From Sycon ciliatum (Eukaryota > Porifera > Calcarea > Leucosolenida > Sycettidae), in contig NC_088646.1 of assembly GCF_964019385.1 (NCBI RefSeq), forward strand, positions 9,847,580 through 9,911,579: 64,000 bases of DNA, given 5' to 3'. The translations under genes and the position numbers were made by a program. Of this stretch, positions 1 to 10,974 are shown in pieces (the first letter of the stretch is position 1; each line of letters opens with the position of its first letter). The notes under the pieces were generated by a model. The model worked only from the letters and a program-made list of their open reading frames with translations, was not told the DNA's origin and did no database searches.

Positions 1-419
1 GAAGAAATAGTGAAGAGAACAATTAGGATTCGAACAAGTTTTCGTACAACACTAATCAGGAATCTTCCGTTTCTTTCATCATTTTATTGTACATTGTCTC
101 CACCATTTTACACTGCACCATTTACCCTGCATGAATAAAGTATACACACATGTCGATTCAGCTTGTCTTATTGATTGCGGTACTAAAGATCTGAAACTTC
201 TAAAAAAATGATATAATTGTGGAGGCAGCAAATGGAGCGTATATCTTGGGGCCCAACACAACCTATGCTTTGTACAGTGTACCATGTATGTTTCGTGCAA
301 CTCATGCCGGGTTACGTGGCTGTGAAGGAGAAGATACAGTGGAACTCATTTAGTACCGTGGCGTACTCTGAAAAGACATACTCTTACTTACTAAAAATCT
401 ATTTATTTCCCATGCACAG
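1..419. other. No gene seen upstream of the first exon
   Basis: AT-rich sequence without a convincing exon. It ends in a short pyrimidine-rich stretch and a CAG acceptor at 417-419, so it is most simply read as intron of the gene whose last exon follows. Confidence 0.4.
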
Positions 420-630
420 GAAAAGCATGGTGCGACTTCATACCATCATGTTTGGTGGGGGAAGCTCCTCAGAACTGAAGCGCATGGTTGAGATAGTGAA
501 GTCGTTTTCGCAAGGAGACAAGTTTGCCAGTCAGAGTTCATACAGTGCAACGGTGGGTGCTATTCAGCTGGCCGAACATTTTGAGGCGCTGGCCAGTTCC
601 CTAAACAAGGGTGGTTTCCTTGTCATGTAG
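420..630 (+). CDS. Terminal exon of an unassigned gene
   Basis: After a CAG acceptor the frame runs from 421 to a TAG stop at 628-630, about 69 residues. The stretch looks like folded protein: a glycine turn (MFGGGSSSEL), an amphipathic helix (KRMVEIVKSF), then a second helix rich in Ala and Leu (AIQLAEHFEALASSL). Composition is unlike the low-complexity reading frames around it. I do not recognise the family. It could be the 3' end of a gene that starts left of the window. A chance open frame remains possible because only one splice signal supports it. Confidence 0.4.
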
Positions 631-3238
631 ACGGTGAGACGCGCACAGTAGGCCGTGCACAATTGCATGCTATCATATGTAGCTTCTGATGTTTTGTTTC
701 TAACCTATACAGTGAGTTGGAGTAATATACACTGCCATGTCGAATTCTTTCACACTTGTTATTTGAAGACCTTGCCAGGCTGGTTCACTCTGGCCTTTTC
801 CTTTTTTAGATGAGTTTCCTGTTGCCTTCATGCACGTGGCGCACCTACAGAGCACGAACCACAATAGTTATTTTTCTCCCAACTGCTTTTTTTTCTCTCT
901 GCACTGCGTTGGCTCTCTCTGCATTTGCATGCTCCTGTAGGGCCCGTTTCCTGCCAGGAATTGTTCCGTTTATCCAGTAGTTTTCTAGTCCTTGTGGTTG
1001 ATGCTGCCGATCTAGGATTTTAGCCAATTTCACCAGCCTCTTATTAAACATTGTGACTTCAGTAGGAGTAGTAGTAGCACTGACTTTCTAACTTCATTTT
1101 TTTACTAGGTTTTCTGCTTTTTAATTTTCTCGATTAGTCTTCTTCCGAGTTGTGCTTTCAATCCAACTCTCACCTTTGGCTCAGGGAGTATAGTAAAGTA
1201 AGCATTCCACATGGCTGTTTATGTGGATGGGCATTGTGCAGAGAATATAGTGAGCTTGTACTGACACTCGGGGAACAGATACTTGAAGTAATTATTTGCT
1301 TCAACATACATGTAGTGTGTAAAGTAGTAACTTCTCCAAGTGCTGCTGTTCGTTGTAGGTCTTTACCTGGGCATGATCCTGCCATTACTAAAAGTAAAAT
1401 ACCGACAGGCTAGTTGGGAGCTCATTAACTCTGGTTTTAATAATTATAGTTATACACATTGTTGTGTGTGTGTGGGGGGGGGGGGGTTGCACGCCATGCC
1501 AGGTTGTGTGCTTCTCTTGTGCCGTATGTGAGTGTCACTGTGTGTGTTTTGTGAGTGTGTGTTTGAGGCAGTCACGAGTCGGTATTTCATTCAAATGTCA
1601 GTGCATGTTCAGTAGTATCTTGAAGTAGACTTGTAGGCTACCAGTATGTTATTCTTCTACGCGTTTTGTAGAAGATTTGCGTAGATGCTTCAGGATATTG
1701 CATTTTTGATGAGCGGTGGATGTTGGCAGATCCGTGATTGTGACTTATGTGATCAACTTGATCTTCGCCATTACGGTCGAGAGATCTACAAGAACACTTC
1801 CTATCCATGATGCAGTAGATATTATACACGTGCGCAAACCTCACTCCCTGGTTCAAACTACAGTCGACTCCTAGATCCTCATCGATACATGTATCGAACA
1901 CCATTGTGCGCGAGAAGTTTGTGCTAACCGAAATGCACTCGACTCGCATACAAACAACTCGTCGTGACAGGCATTTGGCCCATGACAGCATGATTGCACT
2001 TACGGTAGTTTACATGCCGCCCTACACCATTATAGTTCTTTATAAACGAAAACTGTTCACTATAAAGGTTGTGTGGCTTCAAAGAGGGAGGCATGGACAT
2101 GTCGACACTGGTTTGCCACGAAATTCGCTATATGCGAGTTCGTTTTAAGTGGAGTAGTCGATTGTATTCTCAGCAACGGTTCCAGGCATCCGGGACTGAG
2201 CCAGGAGGTGTGATATATGAGGTAACTAATACTACTACATGTATTACTAGTGTCCCTGACATGATCTCTACAACTAAACAAGACAGTAGATCTACAAGAT
2301 TGTACTGTCTGAATAGTGTATACTGCTAGTTGCCACAACGACGCGACGGTGATCACACTCACACGAGTCACAGTGACAGTTTCATGCAGTGTGGGTTAGG
2401 AATTGCGCCAAAAGCACAATTCACAAAAGCCTCACACCGATGTCAATGCAGGGTCACTTTTCGTCCCGGCAACCTGCCGATAACATCAGGTTCCAAACTT
2501 TCCATGCGCTCTTGGTAATATTTATACAGTAGTACTACAAGTAGTGTGTTTCTGCGCTTCCATTCCGCCATACCCAAGAGGAAGCCTTTTTTCAAAGAAA
2601 CGTCGCTTTAGTCGGTGGACTTAGGTTTTCGAGCCATGGCCTGTGGCCCTATGCTGCTAGCCCCATGTTGTTTAGAATGCCTCGCTGGAGAGTCGAAAGG
2701 CTAGACTGCCTTCGGCTACTTACGTGGACAACATGACGCCGGACCGGAAATCAGGGAGAAGGTTTCGCACAGCTTTGCTCGTCTTCATTTGCAGAAAGGA
2801 GAACAGCACGCGTTACAATAACCATCATGGAGCGAGCACCCAGCACGGCAACTACAGGCACACAGTTACTATCACCGTGGAACTGAACTCCATAGCCAAG
2901 ACGGGTGAAAACCCGAAAGGCTAACAGTAGCAGCGGCTGAGCCTAATATCGATCTGTTAGAACAGCTCGCGTTATCAGTTCCCGGCTGACGGCTCCACAA
3001 CGGTACCTAGTTGTCGAAGTTCTTCACCAGGATTCATGGCAGTCACTTCACGGACTCCACGAAATTTCCCTTCGTAGGGATGATAAAGACGCTGCCGCAA
3101 TGTTCGAACTCAATCGGAACCGCCTCGTACACCATGGTACACGTGCAACAAAAGCGACCATGCCACCACTGGCACCAGCGGATAGCACCAGACCATGCCA
3201 CGTGCAAGTAAGTGCAGTAGATCCAACGTGTTGTGGCA
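631..3238. other. Gene-free stretch
   Basis: No exon, RNA gene or clear inverted-repeat element is visible. It holds a poly-G run near 1,475-1,486 flanked by GT repeats, and only short open frames with no recognisable motif. Confidence 0.5.
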
Positions 3239-3529
3239 TACCCGTATTTGCCGGAGTATAGTGCGCACTTTGGAGGCACTACTTCTGGCCCCAAATCGCT
3301 GGTGCGCACTATGCTCCGAATATGAACAAAATGAACATGTACTTCGAAAAGTAGTGCAATGCATCAAACTGTTACGAAGTGTGCCACCTCTGACCCTGCG
3401 CAAGCCATCTGAATGCACTTTTATGACAATGGTCGCACTCTAGTAGTGCATTATTCTCCGCATATGCCTTGAATTGCCAAAACATTGCTTAAAAATGGGG
3501 GTGCGCATTATACTCCGGCAAATACGGTA
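3239..3529. mobile_element. Inverted-repeat MITE, CCGTATTTG family
   Basis: The left end reads (C)CCGTATTTGCCGGAGTATA and the right end is its near-perfect complement, TATACTCCGGCAAATACGG, with both arms continuing into a GTGCGCA motif. About 290 bp long with no coding capacity, so a non-autonomous DNA transposon. Its outermost bases match four other elements in this window (23,598; 24,976; 38,369; 63,004). Confidence 0.7.
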
Positions 3530-3628
3530 CATGTAATGTAGTCTGTAGATCTACCAAGTGCCCCCCCCCCCCCCCATGCCGTGGCATACACGCGTTGCAC
3601 AACAAACAAAGTAGATTATTATTATTAG

Positions 3629-4260
3629 GAGTCAAACGGGTGTATCTTTAACCCTTTCACTACCCATTATTTTCGCAACTGAGTCAATTCACAGTCTACA
3701 AAAATACTTCGCCGTGCGCCAAATATGCACCAAAGAGTGAAAGCGATAGTTGCAGTCGATAGCCAAGGTCTTTCTGAAGACGTAGAGCCCTCATTTGTAA
3801 TAATCCGACAATATTTGAGCATGTGACGAAATATTTAGTGATTGCCTATTGCATCGATCCACGTGGATCGATATTTGAATGGCTGGTAGTGAGAGGGTTA
3901 ACTAACGAATGGGTAATTTTCGTAACGGGCGGGTTAACGGGTACCCTTTAGCAGCCATGTTTATTTTTGCGCAACTTTCACTCAAATCCAAGGTTTTAAT
4001 TTTTCTGTTCTCAGGTTGCATTTTGCTATCACATTGTGATTCGCAAATTGATTTGTGTCTGATAGCTGCAGAGGTAGATCTGATAAGTGCGAAAATGCAG
4101 ACATCCAGTGTGCAGTTGTAAATAATCGACTCCCGCCTGGAATGCGCGATCCCAGCAGTGTTGTTCCGTACTGACTGGATCATCGAAATCCAAACGGGTA
4201 CCCTTTTACTAACGGTACCTGAGATTAACGGGCGGGTACCCGGTACACCCCTTTGACCCG
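3629..4260. mobile_element. Inverted-repeat element hosting a nested MITE
   Basis: Outer arms AGTCAAACGGGTGTA (left) and TACACCCCTTTGACC (right) are imperfect complements. The interior repeats the motif CGGGTACCC/GGGTACCCGT in both orientations. A separate TTAA-flanked element (3,652-3,897) lies just inside the left arm, so the outer element is older. No coding sequence. Confidence 0.45.
3652..3897. mobile_element. piggyBac-type MITE with TTAA target duplication
   Basis: The element starts CCCTTTCACTACC and ends GGTAGTGAGAGGG (one mismatch). It is flanked directly by TTAA on both sides (3,648-3,651 and 3,898-3,901). A TTAA duplication with CCC-starting ends is the signature of the piggyBac superfamily. 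About 246 bp, so non-autonomous. Confidence 0.6.
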
Positions 4261-4262
4261 TA

Positions 4263-4330
4263 ATTATTATTATTAAATTTTTGATAGGGCAATCCCCACA
4301 GGCCTAAGGCCTTCTTACAGAGACCTACAC
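4263..4330. repeat. LINE 3'-tail-like sequence
   Basis: An ATTATTATTATT run is followed by a GGGCAATCCCCACAGGCC block that resembles the block beside the ATT tail of the LINE at 11.3 kb (GGGATTCCCCAAAGGCC). Probably a heavily 5'-truncated minus-strand insertion. A similar GATAGGGAAGTCCC block occurs near 6,810. Confidence 0.35.
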
Positions 4331-5411
4331 GTAGCAATTGTTTTTGTAAACTTGAAACTGTTTTTGACAGTATGATGGTTGATACATAATTATATTAAAT
4401 TTTTATTATAATAGTCCGTGTATGGGTAATGTCCAATGCTGCCAAATAATTTTCGCCCAAAATCTGACACCCTTTACCGCGAGGCTGGCCACATGGTGCG
4501 AATTTTTCCTCTCAGCAATTTTTTAGAGAATTAAAAAGATTTATAGTAAAGAAAAAGGACCAAGAAACTACAAGTTACAGGTCTCCATCCGAGTCAATTC
4601 AAAAGATCACCCAACTTGCGAAGAAAATTCGCTTCGTTATCATGGTAACCAATGTGGCGCCCAGAAGTTGTCATGATTTTTTTCACACCAGCCACTCCTT
4701 TTCAGCTTGTCCTTGGCCTTGTCGTTTCCGTTCAAGTGTTAGGACCGGGGAGTGGGCCAGGCATACTAGCGATATTCTTCGATTCCAGGTTCTTTATGCC
4801 GGGAAATATACCAGGAGTCCAGATACCCATTCACCCTCACAACACAAGAAGACGAAAGCTTCCGTGACTTCAAAACCAAGTAATTAGTTGCAAGTGCCAG
4901 CAACAGAACCGCAACAACAACAAAGGAACGAAGTGAGCAGGCAGTCAGCCAGCCAGCAAAGCATGAATGGTGAGAGGTTCTTCAACAACGCTATTCATTG
5001 ACGAGACACATCGACGCCACAGCAAACACTTGATAACGATACGAGCAGAAATACAATACAGATAATGTAGCAACACCCCGGACACGACACCAGTACAATG
5101 TCTTTGATAGGTCACACACAGACAGTACACTGTATGTACATGCCATCCAGGCATGTTACTTTGCACTTTCCCAGCCCAGCGCTAGCCGTTTTAGAAGCTC
5201 ATGTACAGTGATCATGGTGATGTGTGCATTCAGCTGCACTCAAAAGTGAAAATCATGACGGGACTCAGTCTGCATAGGAAAGTACTGACCCCTGACATTT
5301 TTGGCTGCTTTTCGGACGTACCTTTTTCGGACCGGTTTTCGGAAGAGCTTTTTTAAAAATCGAACACTGGCCGAAAAATCGGACGGTTTGGCAGCACTGG
5401 ATGTCTTCAAG
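4331..5411. other. Gene-free stretch
   Basis: No exon or structured element is convincing here. Two overlapping open frames at 4,640-4,887 lack motifs or splice context and look like chance. Confidence 0.4.
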
Positions 5412-5499
5412 ATGATGAACATTCGATAAATTGGCCAAATTTCGTTCCATCCAAAATGATGAACATTCGATAAATTGGCCAAATTTCGTTCCGTCCAAA
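5412..5499. repeat. 44-bp tandem duplication
   Basis: Two adjacent copies of a 44-bp unit beginning ATGATGAACATTCGATAAAT, offset exactly 44 bp with only one clear difference, so a recent duplication. Confidence 0.8.
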
Positions 5500-5616
5500 T
5501 TCGTTGTTTCTTCATGCATCCAACAAAATCAGCGAGTCGTAAAACAACTCACAACTGACAATATTCATTAGTTTGAGGTTATGAAAAGGGAAAACTTCAA
5601 ACAGTAGGTAGTGCTA

Positions 5617-5946
5617 TAAGGCTTATGCCGGTTAGGACAAGTTGTACAGATCCACGAAATCCCGTGGACCCGGTTGGGTGTTGAATGTGACCCTATTGTG
5701 CTTTCTGCTATTTCCACTAAGAAATGGGCCCTGAAGGAATTTCATACAAAATCCTTTTTCTTACAAAGATCTAGCTAGTCATTAGTTCTAACCAAAGTGA
5801 AAAAGCTGGAAAAGCGATTGCTTGCCAATAAATTATGAGGCTAAGAGGTCAAATGCACATGCATAGCACACAATGAACACGCAACCGGGTCTACGGGATT
5901 TCGTGGATCTGTACAATTAGTACTAACCTGCATAAGGTCTATTGGA
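5617..5946. mobile_element. Inverted-repeat element, 'TGTACAGATCC' family
   Basis: Strong arms TGTACAGATCCACGAAATCC (5,643 on) and its complement ending at 5,915 continue through GT(G/A)GACCCGG. Weaker outer arms carry ATAAGGCTTATGCCGGTTAG and its complement. No coding capacity. A second copy, in opposite internal orientation, surrounds the tyrosine-recombinase retroelement at 16.7-22.0 kb, which confirms this is a dispersed family. Confidence 0.75.
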
Positions 5947-5996
5947 CCAATATGATGGGATGAGTCAAAATTTGCTTTCCAAAAGTACATTGAACC

Positions 5997-6401
5997 TAGG
6001 CATTTCCCAAATCGGCCCATTTCTTTCGCCTAATCGGCTTTTCGATCGGCTAAGGGAATGTCCAAATTCGGCCATATTATGAGCCCCAAAGTCAGAATTC
6101 GACTCAAAGCAGTACTTGAATTCACCACTCGTAATACAGTGTACATTTACATGCACGCTTTAGAGGCACTAAAACATCGATTTTCGGTGAATTCAGTGCA
6201 AAATTTGCAAATTCGGCGCAACTATCGGCCATTTCTTCAGTCATTGATTTCGTCGTCTTTTCCTGCATACTGCTGAGGCACAAAACATCGATTTTCGGCG
6301 AATTCAGTGCGAAAAATGCATATTCGGCCAAAAGATCAGTGATTTCTTCAAAACCGCAGTTTTCGGCGAATTTTTCGGCCGGCCGATTTGGGAAATGCCT
6401 A
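5997..6401. mobile_element. hAT-like MITE
   Basis: Perfect 21-bp terminal inverted repeats start TAGGCATTTCCCAAATCGG. The flanking 8-mers are ATTGAACC (left) and ATTGAGCC (right), a one-mismatch 8-bp target duplication as made by hAT transposases. The interior is full of repeated ATTTTCGGCGAATT motifs and does not code. Confidence 0.7.
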
Positions 6402-7344
6402 ATTGAGCCGCATTTAGCGATAAAGAACCTTTAAAAAAAGTTCGCGAAAATGCCAAAAATTATGACCTTGACTTTTTGGCTCCAAGTGCAAAGTTACTTT
6501 TTGCATTTCGCGGCCGAAAATTCAAGGACATCATTTCTTTACTTTTTCGCCAAACCTTTCTTTACTTTTTCGCCAAACCTTTCTTTGTACACACGTCGCG
6601 AAGCGGGAAAAAAAGTAACTGTACCAGTGCGGCATGTGCGTGCACCGACTTTGCTTGGTGGGGGGATGAAACATACTAAATATTTTTGTTCTGAAAAAAA
6701 AACTATTGGTGACCCCGCGCGGCCCCTTTGCCGTACTCTCCAAAGGTATAATACTTGTTGGTTGAGTTTCCTGGACGGGTAGTAGAATTACTTGAAGTAT
6801 GATTATTTTGATAGGGAAGTCCCTACAGATGTTGCTGGCGTGTTGTAGGGAACGCTAAGTGCTCTTTACAGAGCGACACAAAAAAGGTCCAGCTGCCACC
6901 ACAGATTCATGGATGGGAGAAAAGGATGACAGGGAAGATAGGTATATTACGGAATAGAACTGAGCAGAAACACCCTACTCAAGAAACCCCACCAGTAAAA
7001 TACATGAGAAAGAGATACGAGCACATCATAGACACTAACAGCAGGAATAATTCCAGCTGTGGAGTATTTATACTGTAATCAGTGTTTATCTCTGTGCCAT
7101 TGTCTTTCTCTGCTCTCCCCTGTTTGGGGGCTGGCCGACACCCATTCTCTTCACTTTGGCCAGTGCTTATACTGGGCTTTGAGATGTAATAGCCAAACAG
7201 ATACATGGGCATCTAAATCCCCAAATACTGTTGTTCAATCAGTTCACAACTGCCAAGTCCCCTAACTAAAGTCTTATCCAAGAGTTAAACTGCAATTCAA
7301 ACATTGTTTCTAGAAAACACTCAAATCTCTCTATCTCAATCTCT
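6402..7344. other. Gene-free stretch with LINE-tail-like block
   Basis: Contains a short tandem repeat (TTTACTTTTTCGCCAAACC, about 6,538-6,590) and, near 6,805-6,870, a TTTTGATAGGGAAGTCCC block like the LINE tail at 4,275. No exon is supported. Confidence 0.4.
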
Positions 7345-7348
7345 TTTA

Positions 7349-7750
7349 GGCCACACGTTTTTATTTCTATGTTTCTCGTCACCCAAAAATCTAAAAACGT
7401 ATGTGAGAGGTGAAAAAATAAAAATGACCGAAAAATAAAAGAAAGTTTACTAGACCTTTGGTCATACTATAATCGACCAATACACCATGTAAAATAGCAT
7501 CCATAGTTAGCAATTAGTATGTGGTATAGTATAGTTGGAGCTTCTGTCACAACCTGTGCACGTGCAGCTAGATTGCACACAAAAAATGCCGACCTCGCAT
7601 CATGTGTCGCGTAGACCAGGCCACATGTGCATGATTGTGCTGGTCCCCACATGCACAGTGCAGCACGGTTTTTTCTTTCTTTTTTTCTTCCAGACTCCTG
7701 GATCGAATGCGCACGGGTGACGAGAAACATAGAAATAAAAACGTGTGGCC
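7349..7750. mobile_element. MITE with 36-bp inverted repeats
   Basis: The arms at 7,349-7,384 and 7,715-7,750 are perfect complements starting GGCCACACGTTTTTATTTCT. TTTA is found immediately outside both ends, a possible 4-bp target duplication. No coding sequence. The perfect arms indicate a young copy. Confidence 0.8.
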
Positions 7751-8124
7751 TTTATCAATAACCTTTCTTTTCCCGAGAATAATAGAAAGCTAGTATTGCA
7801 TGAAATCAGCTCACCTTTCAGGATATGAAAGCCAAACAGAACACATGCACATTGTCATGTATGCACTGTATGTACTACCAGGAAAATGTTGTTGAGGATC
7901 ACTCACATTGAAGCAGGGTACTAGCCAGGAAAATTTGAAGGGGGGGGGGAGTAACAAACAGTTCACCCATTTTTCCATGTTTCACTATTGCCAGGAGGTC
8001 GATTTGTGGCCATATTTTCACTGTATGAACTGAAAAAAAAACACAAATTGAAAAATAAGTAGGATGGTGCGCTATCAGAGTAGGAGACACGCACGCCATC
8101 AGAGTGCCCCCCCCCCTTGGCTAG

Positions 8125-8780
8125 ACCGCGTTGAAGGATGGCTTCTCTGGCATGGTCAAGACTGGCTTCTTTGGGACTGCTCGTGACTGGCTTCTTTGGA
8201 ACGGTCAAGTTTGGCTTCTGTGGGCCTGAAGAGGTAAGCTTCATTTGGGATGGTCGAGGCAGGCTTCTTTGGGGTCATTCAGACTTCTTCGGGGCAATTG
8301 AGGCTGGCTAGCTTTGGAACAGGCTTCTTTCGAGACTGGCTTCCTTGGGACGGTTCAGGCTGACTTCTTTGGTTCGTTGAGACTTCTTCGGGGCAATTGA
8401 AGACTTGAGGCTGGCTGGCTTGCTTTGGAATGGGCTTCTTTGGGATGGCTCACGCTGACTTCTTTGGCACGGATTTCTTTTGAATGGTCAAGACTGGCTT
8501 CTTTTGGGTGGAGACTAGCTTCTTTGGGACGGTTGACTAAGCAATCCAGCCTTGACCGTCCCAAAAAGGCAGTCTCAGCGGTTAAGACTGGCTTCGGGAC
8601 TTGCGAGTTAGCGCTTTGTGGGACAGTCGAGAATAGCTTCTTTGTAGCAGTAGTGGATGGCTAGCTTTGAATGGTCAAAGATGGCTTTTTTGGATAGAAA
8701 AACAATAGGTTATTTGGGCCTGTGAAGAATAGCTTCTTGGCTTGTGTCGTTGAGAGAGGCCCGGATGCCTCTTTAGGATA
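8125..8780 (+). repeat. Degenerate minisatellite, ~24-bp unit
   Basis: Many diverged copies of a unit close to CTGGCTTCTTTGGGACGGTC follow each other, with variable spacing. One short segment near 8,545-8,580 (GACCGTCCCAAAAAGGC) is in inverted orientation. The open frames crossing it on both strands are repeats of one another and are not genes. Confidence 0.7.
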
Positions 8781-9319
8781 GTTTGAAAGGTGACTGCCTT
8801 TGCTGCTGCAAGGAGTTTCAAGAGGACTGCTCTCCATTTTGCAAGACGGCTATCGATTGGGCTATCTCAGGACAGCCTCTTGACGTTTTCCAATTCTTCG
8901 TTCTAGTTCATCATCCAGTAGTCCTTGAAAAAAGCAAAACCGGCTGCATGCAAAACAAACTTGTGTTCCTGCCCTTGTGCATGATCCATCCATGGTTGAC
9001 TTGGCCCAGTGGACCAAAAGACTCATTTACAATGGACACAAAACGCGTACAAACTCACATTTGCATCAAGCAACAGGGGCGTCGGACACGGTACGGTCAC
9101 TATGGTATTGACCGTACCTCTTTTTGCCTCAGGTACCCGGTGAATCAATAAAATACACTTTAATATCTGGGATCTAAATTTCCAAAATTTCGGCTCGGCC
9201 ACCTCTCCCCCATGAGTAAATTATACTTCAGATAGCTGACTGTACCACACTAAAATACTTTCCGACGCCCCTGATCAAACACACGTCGGAATGCAGAAAC
9301 GGGCGCCGCGCCCTTCTAC
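8781..9319. other. Gene-free stretch
   Basis: A 122-codon open frame (8,783-9,151, +) is present, but it has no motif, no splice context and irregular composition. I do not call it a gene. Confidence 0.4.
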
Positions 9320-9377
9320 TCTGATTGAGCCCCCACCCCCCCCCCCCCTTGTGAAAAAGTGGTATTCCCTACTCATT

Positions 9378-9744
9378 ATGAAGAAAGGAAAAGGACAACA
9401 TGTTACGAGTTATAGCGAGTGCGCCAAAATGGCACAAAACTGACAAGGAGTACTGAGACATTCGGCGACCTGACACCTAGCTCCAACACTTCTCCAAGGC
9501 GCAAACCAACAACCTTCCAACTTGGAAGGCTCAGGTTCGAAAGGTCCAAGAGGGGAAGGAAAGCGCAACGAAGAAGAGCATGAGCTACGCGCCACGGCAA
9601 CAAAGAATGCCGAAAGTTACTGGATGATGACGAAACTAGTAAGACTATTGGACATACCGGCCTTGGACAGTTTGTCATAACTCGTAACATGTTGTCCTTT
9701 TCCTTTCTTCATCATAATTATATTGGCTCACCATCCGAGTTAAA
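9378..9744. mobile_element. Inverted-arm insertion with 12-bp target duplication
   Basis: Arms of 35-36 bp (ATGAAGAAAGGAAAAGGACA... and its complement ending at 9,712) are followed by a 32-nt tail. The whole is flanked by perfect 12-bp direct repeats TCCCTACTCATT (9,366-9,377 and 9,745-9,756). The interrupted host repeat exists uninterrupted at about 24,270-24,310, which acts as an empty site. No coding sequence. Confidence 0.75.
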
Positions 9745-9955
9745 TCCCTACTCATTTGTCGATTTTGCGTTTTTTTCATGGCATTCAACGAAAATGCAGT
9801 CGATTGTCACTACTAGACTAGAGGGTTCATAAATGCATATTTGTCTCGGGTGAAGTCGGAAGTCCCCCCCCCCCCCCCCCCGTATGCTGCATTTTGCACG
9901 GCAAGGCGATTTTGGAAATCGAAAAACGGGTTATGGGGTAACTGTTTCTTCTGCC
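9745..9955 (+). repeat. Dispersed repeat, copy 1
   Basis: Shares long stretches with 24,300-24,475: CATTTGTCGATTTT, GCATTCAACGAAAATGCAGTCGA (with small changes), GCTGCATTTTGCA and a TGGGTTA-like end. It is preceded by a poly-C tract and a GTGAAAAAGTG motif, now separated from it by the insertion at 9,378-9,744. Family unknown. Confidence 0.6.
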
Positions 9956-10340
9956 CCCCCCCCCCCTACTATTTTTGACATCCAGAACCTGCCGTATTTA
10001 CTAATGGTCCCTGGATTAGGCCTCGACCAAATATGCTAAAAACAGAGCATATTATGCTCGTCGCATATCGGGGAAAACGGCCATAATATGCCAAAGGCTT
10101 AGCAAGATATGCCAAAATATGCCAGAATATGTTCGACATAAGCAGAAAGTGTAGATCATTTCAGTAAAATTACAACCTTGGGAATATTCATTGGCTTTAC
10201 GGCTATCATGCTTATTATTATTATTATTATTATTATGGGTTACAGTGAGGGCTGCGTCCCACCCGCCTGTGTGGATTCACAGGAAGTGTGAGTTACGAAG
10301 TCTGAAGAAAACGTTGAACGGTCTCTGCTTGGATGACGAC

Positions 10341-10412
10341 TACACCATAGCTCAGTGGTTAGAGCATCGCTGGCTACAAGCGAAGGTCCCTGGTTCGAGT
10401 CCTGGTGGTGAC
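10341..10412 (+). tRNA. tRNA-like core, SINE copy 1
   Basis: A 72-nt segment folds as a tRNA. The D stem GCTC/GAGC and anticodon stem TCGCT/AGCGA are perfect. The T stem CCTGG/CCTGG has one central T-T mismatch, and the acceptor stem keeps 5 of 7 pairs. A box TAGCTCAGTGG and B box GGTTCGAGTCC are intact; TTTTTT follows at 10,419-10,424. The anticodon loop is GGCTACA, so the triplet would be CTA, but position 33 is G rather than the universal U. This is best taken as a SINE promoter, not a working tRNA. Confidence 0.55.
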
Positions 10413-10621
10413 AGTCAATTTTTTCTTCAGACTTTTCCCGTTTGTCTCTTTCCCTCAAAACCAGTTAATATGTTATGACTTGGGGCTCCCCGCGTGCTAG
10501 TTTGTACGTGAAGTGTGTGGGTACAGTGAGGGCTGCGTCCCACCCGCCTGTGTGGATTCACAGGAAGTGTGAGTTACGAAGTCTGAAGAAAACGTTGAAC
10601 GGTCTCTGCTTGGATGACGAC

Positions 10622-10693
10622 TACACCATAGCTCAGTGGTTAGAGCATCGCTGGCTACAAGCGAAGGTCCCTGGTTCGAGTCCTGGTGGTGAC
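10622..10693 (+). tRNA. tRNA-like core, SINE copy 2
   Basis: Appears identical to the core of copy 1, offset by 281 bp, again followed by a T6 run. Confidence 0.55.
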
Positions 10694-10902
10694 AGTCAAT
10701 TTTTTCTTCAGACTTTTCCCGTTTGTCTCTTTCCCTCAAAACCAGTTAATATGTTATGACTTGGGGCTCCCCGCGTGCTAGTTTGTACGTGAAGTGTGTG
10801 GGTACAGTGAGGGCTGCGTCCCACCCGCCTGTGTGGATTCACAGGAAGTGTGAGTTACGAAGTCTGAAGAAAACGTTGAACGGTCTCTGCTTGGATGACG
10901 AC

Positions 10903-10974
10903 TACACCATAGCTCAGTGGTTAGAGCATCGCTGGCTACAAGCGAAGGTCCCTGGTTCGAGTCCTGGTGGTGAC
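10903..10974 (+). tRNA. tRNA-like core, SINE copy 3
   Basis: Appears identical to copies 1 and 2, followed by T6. The unit itself is cut short 55 bp downstream of the stop, where the ATT tract begins. Confidence 0.55.

Noticed and set aside
8783..9151. A 122-codon plus-strand gene
   Set aside because: No motif, no splice or promoter context, and it emerges from the edge of a minisatellite.
9403..9690. A 95-codon minus-strand gene
   Set aside because: Lies entirely inside an inverted-arm insertion.
10341..10412. A functional amber-suppressor tRNA
   Set aside because: G at position 33, a T-T mismatch in the T stem and two lost acceptor pairs argue against function; the SINE context explains the promoter boxes.
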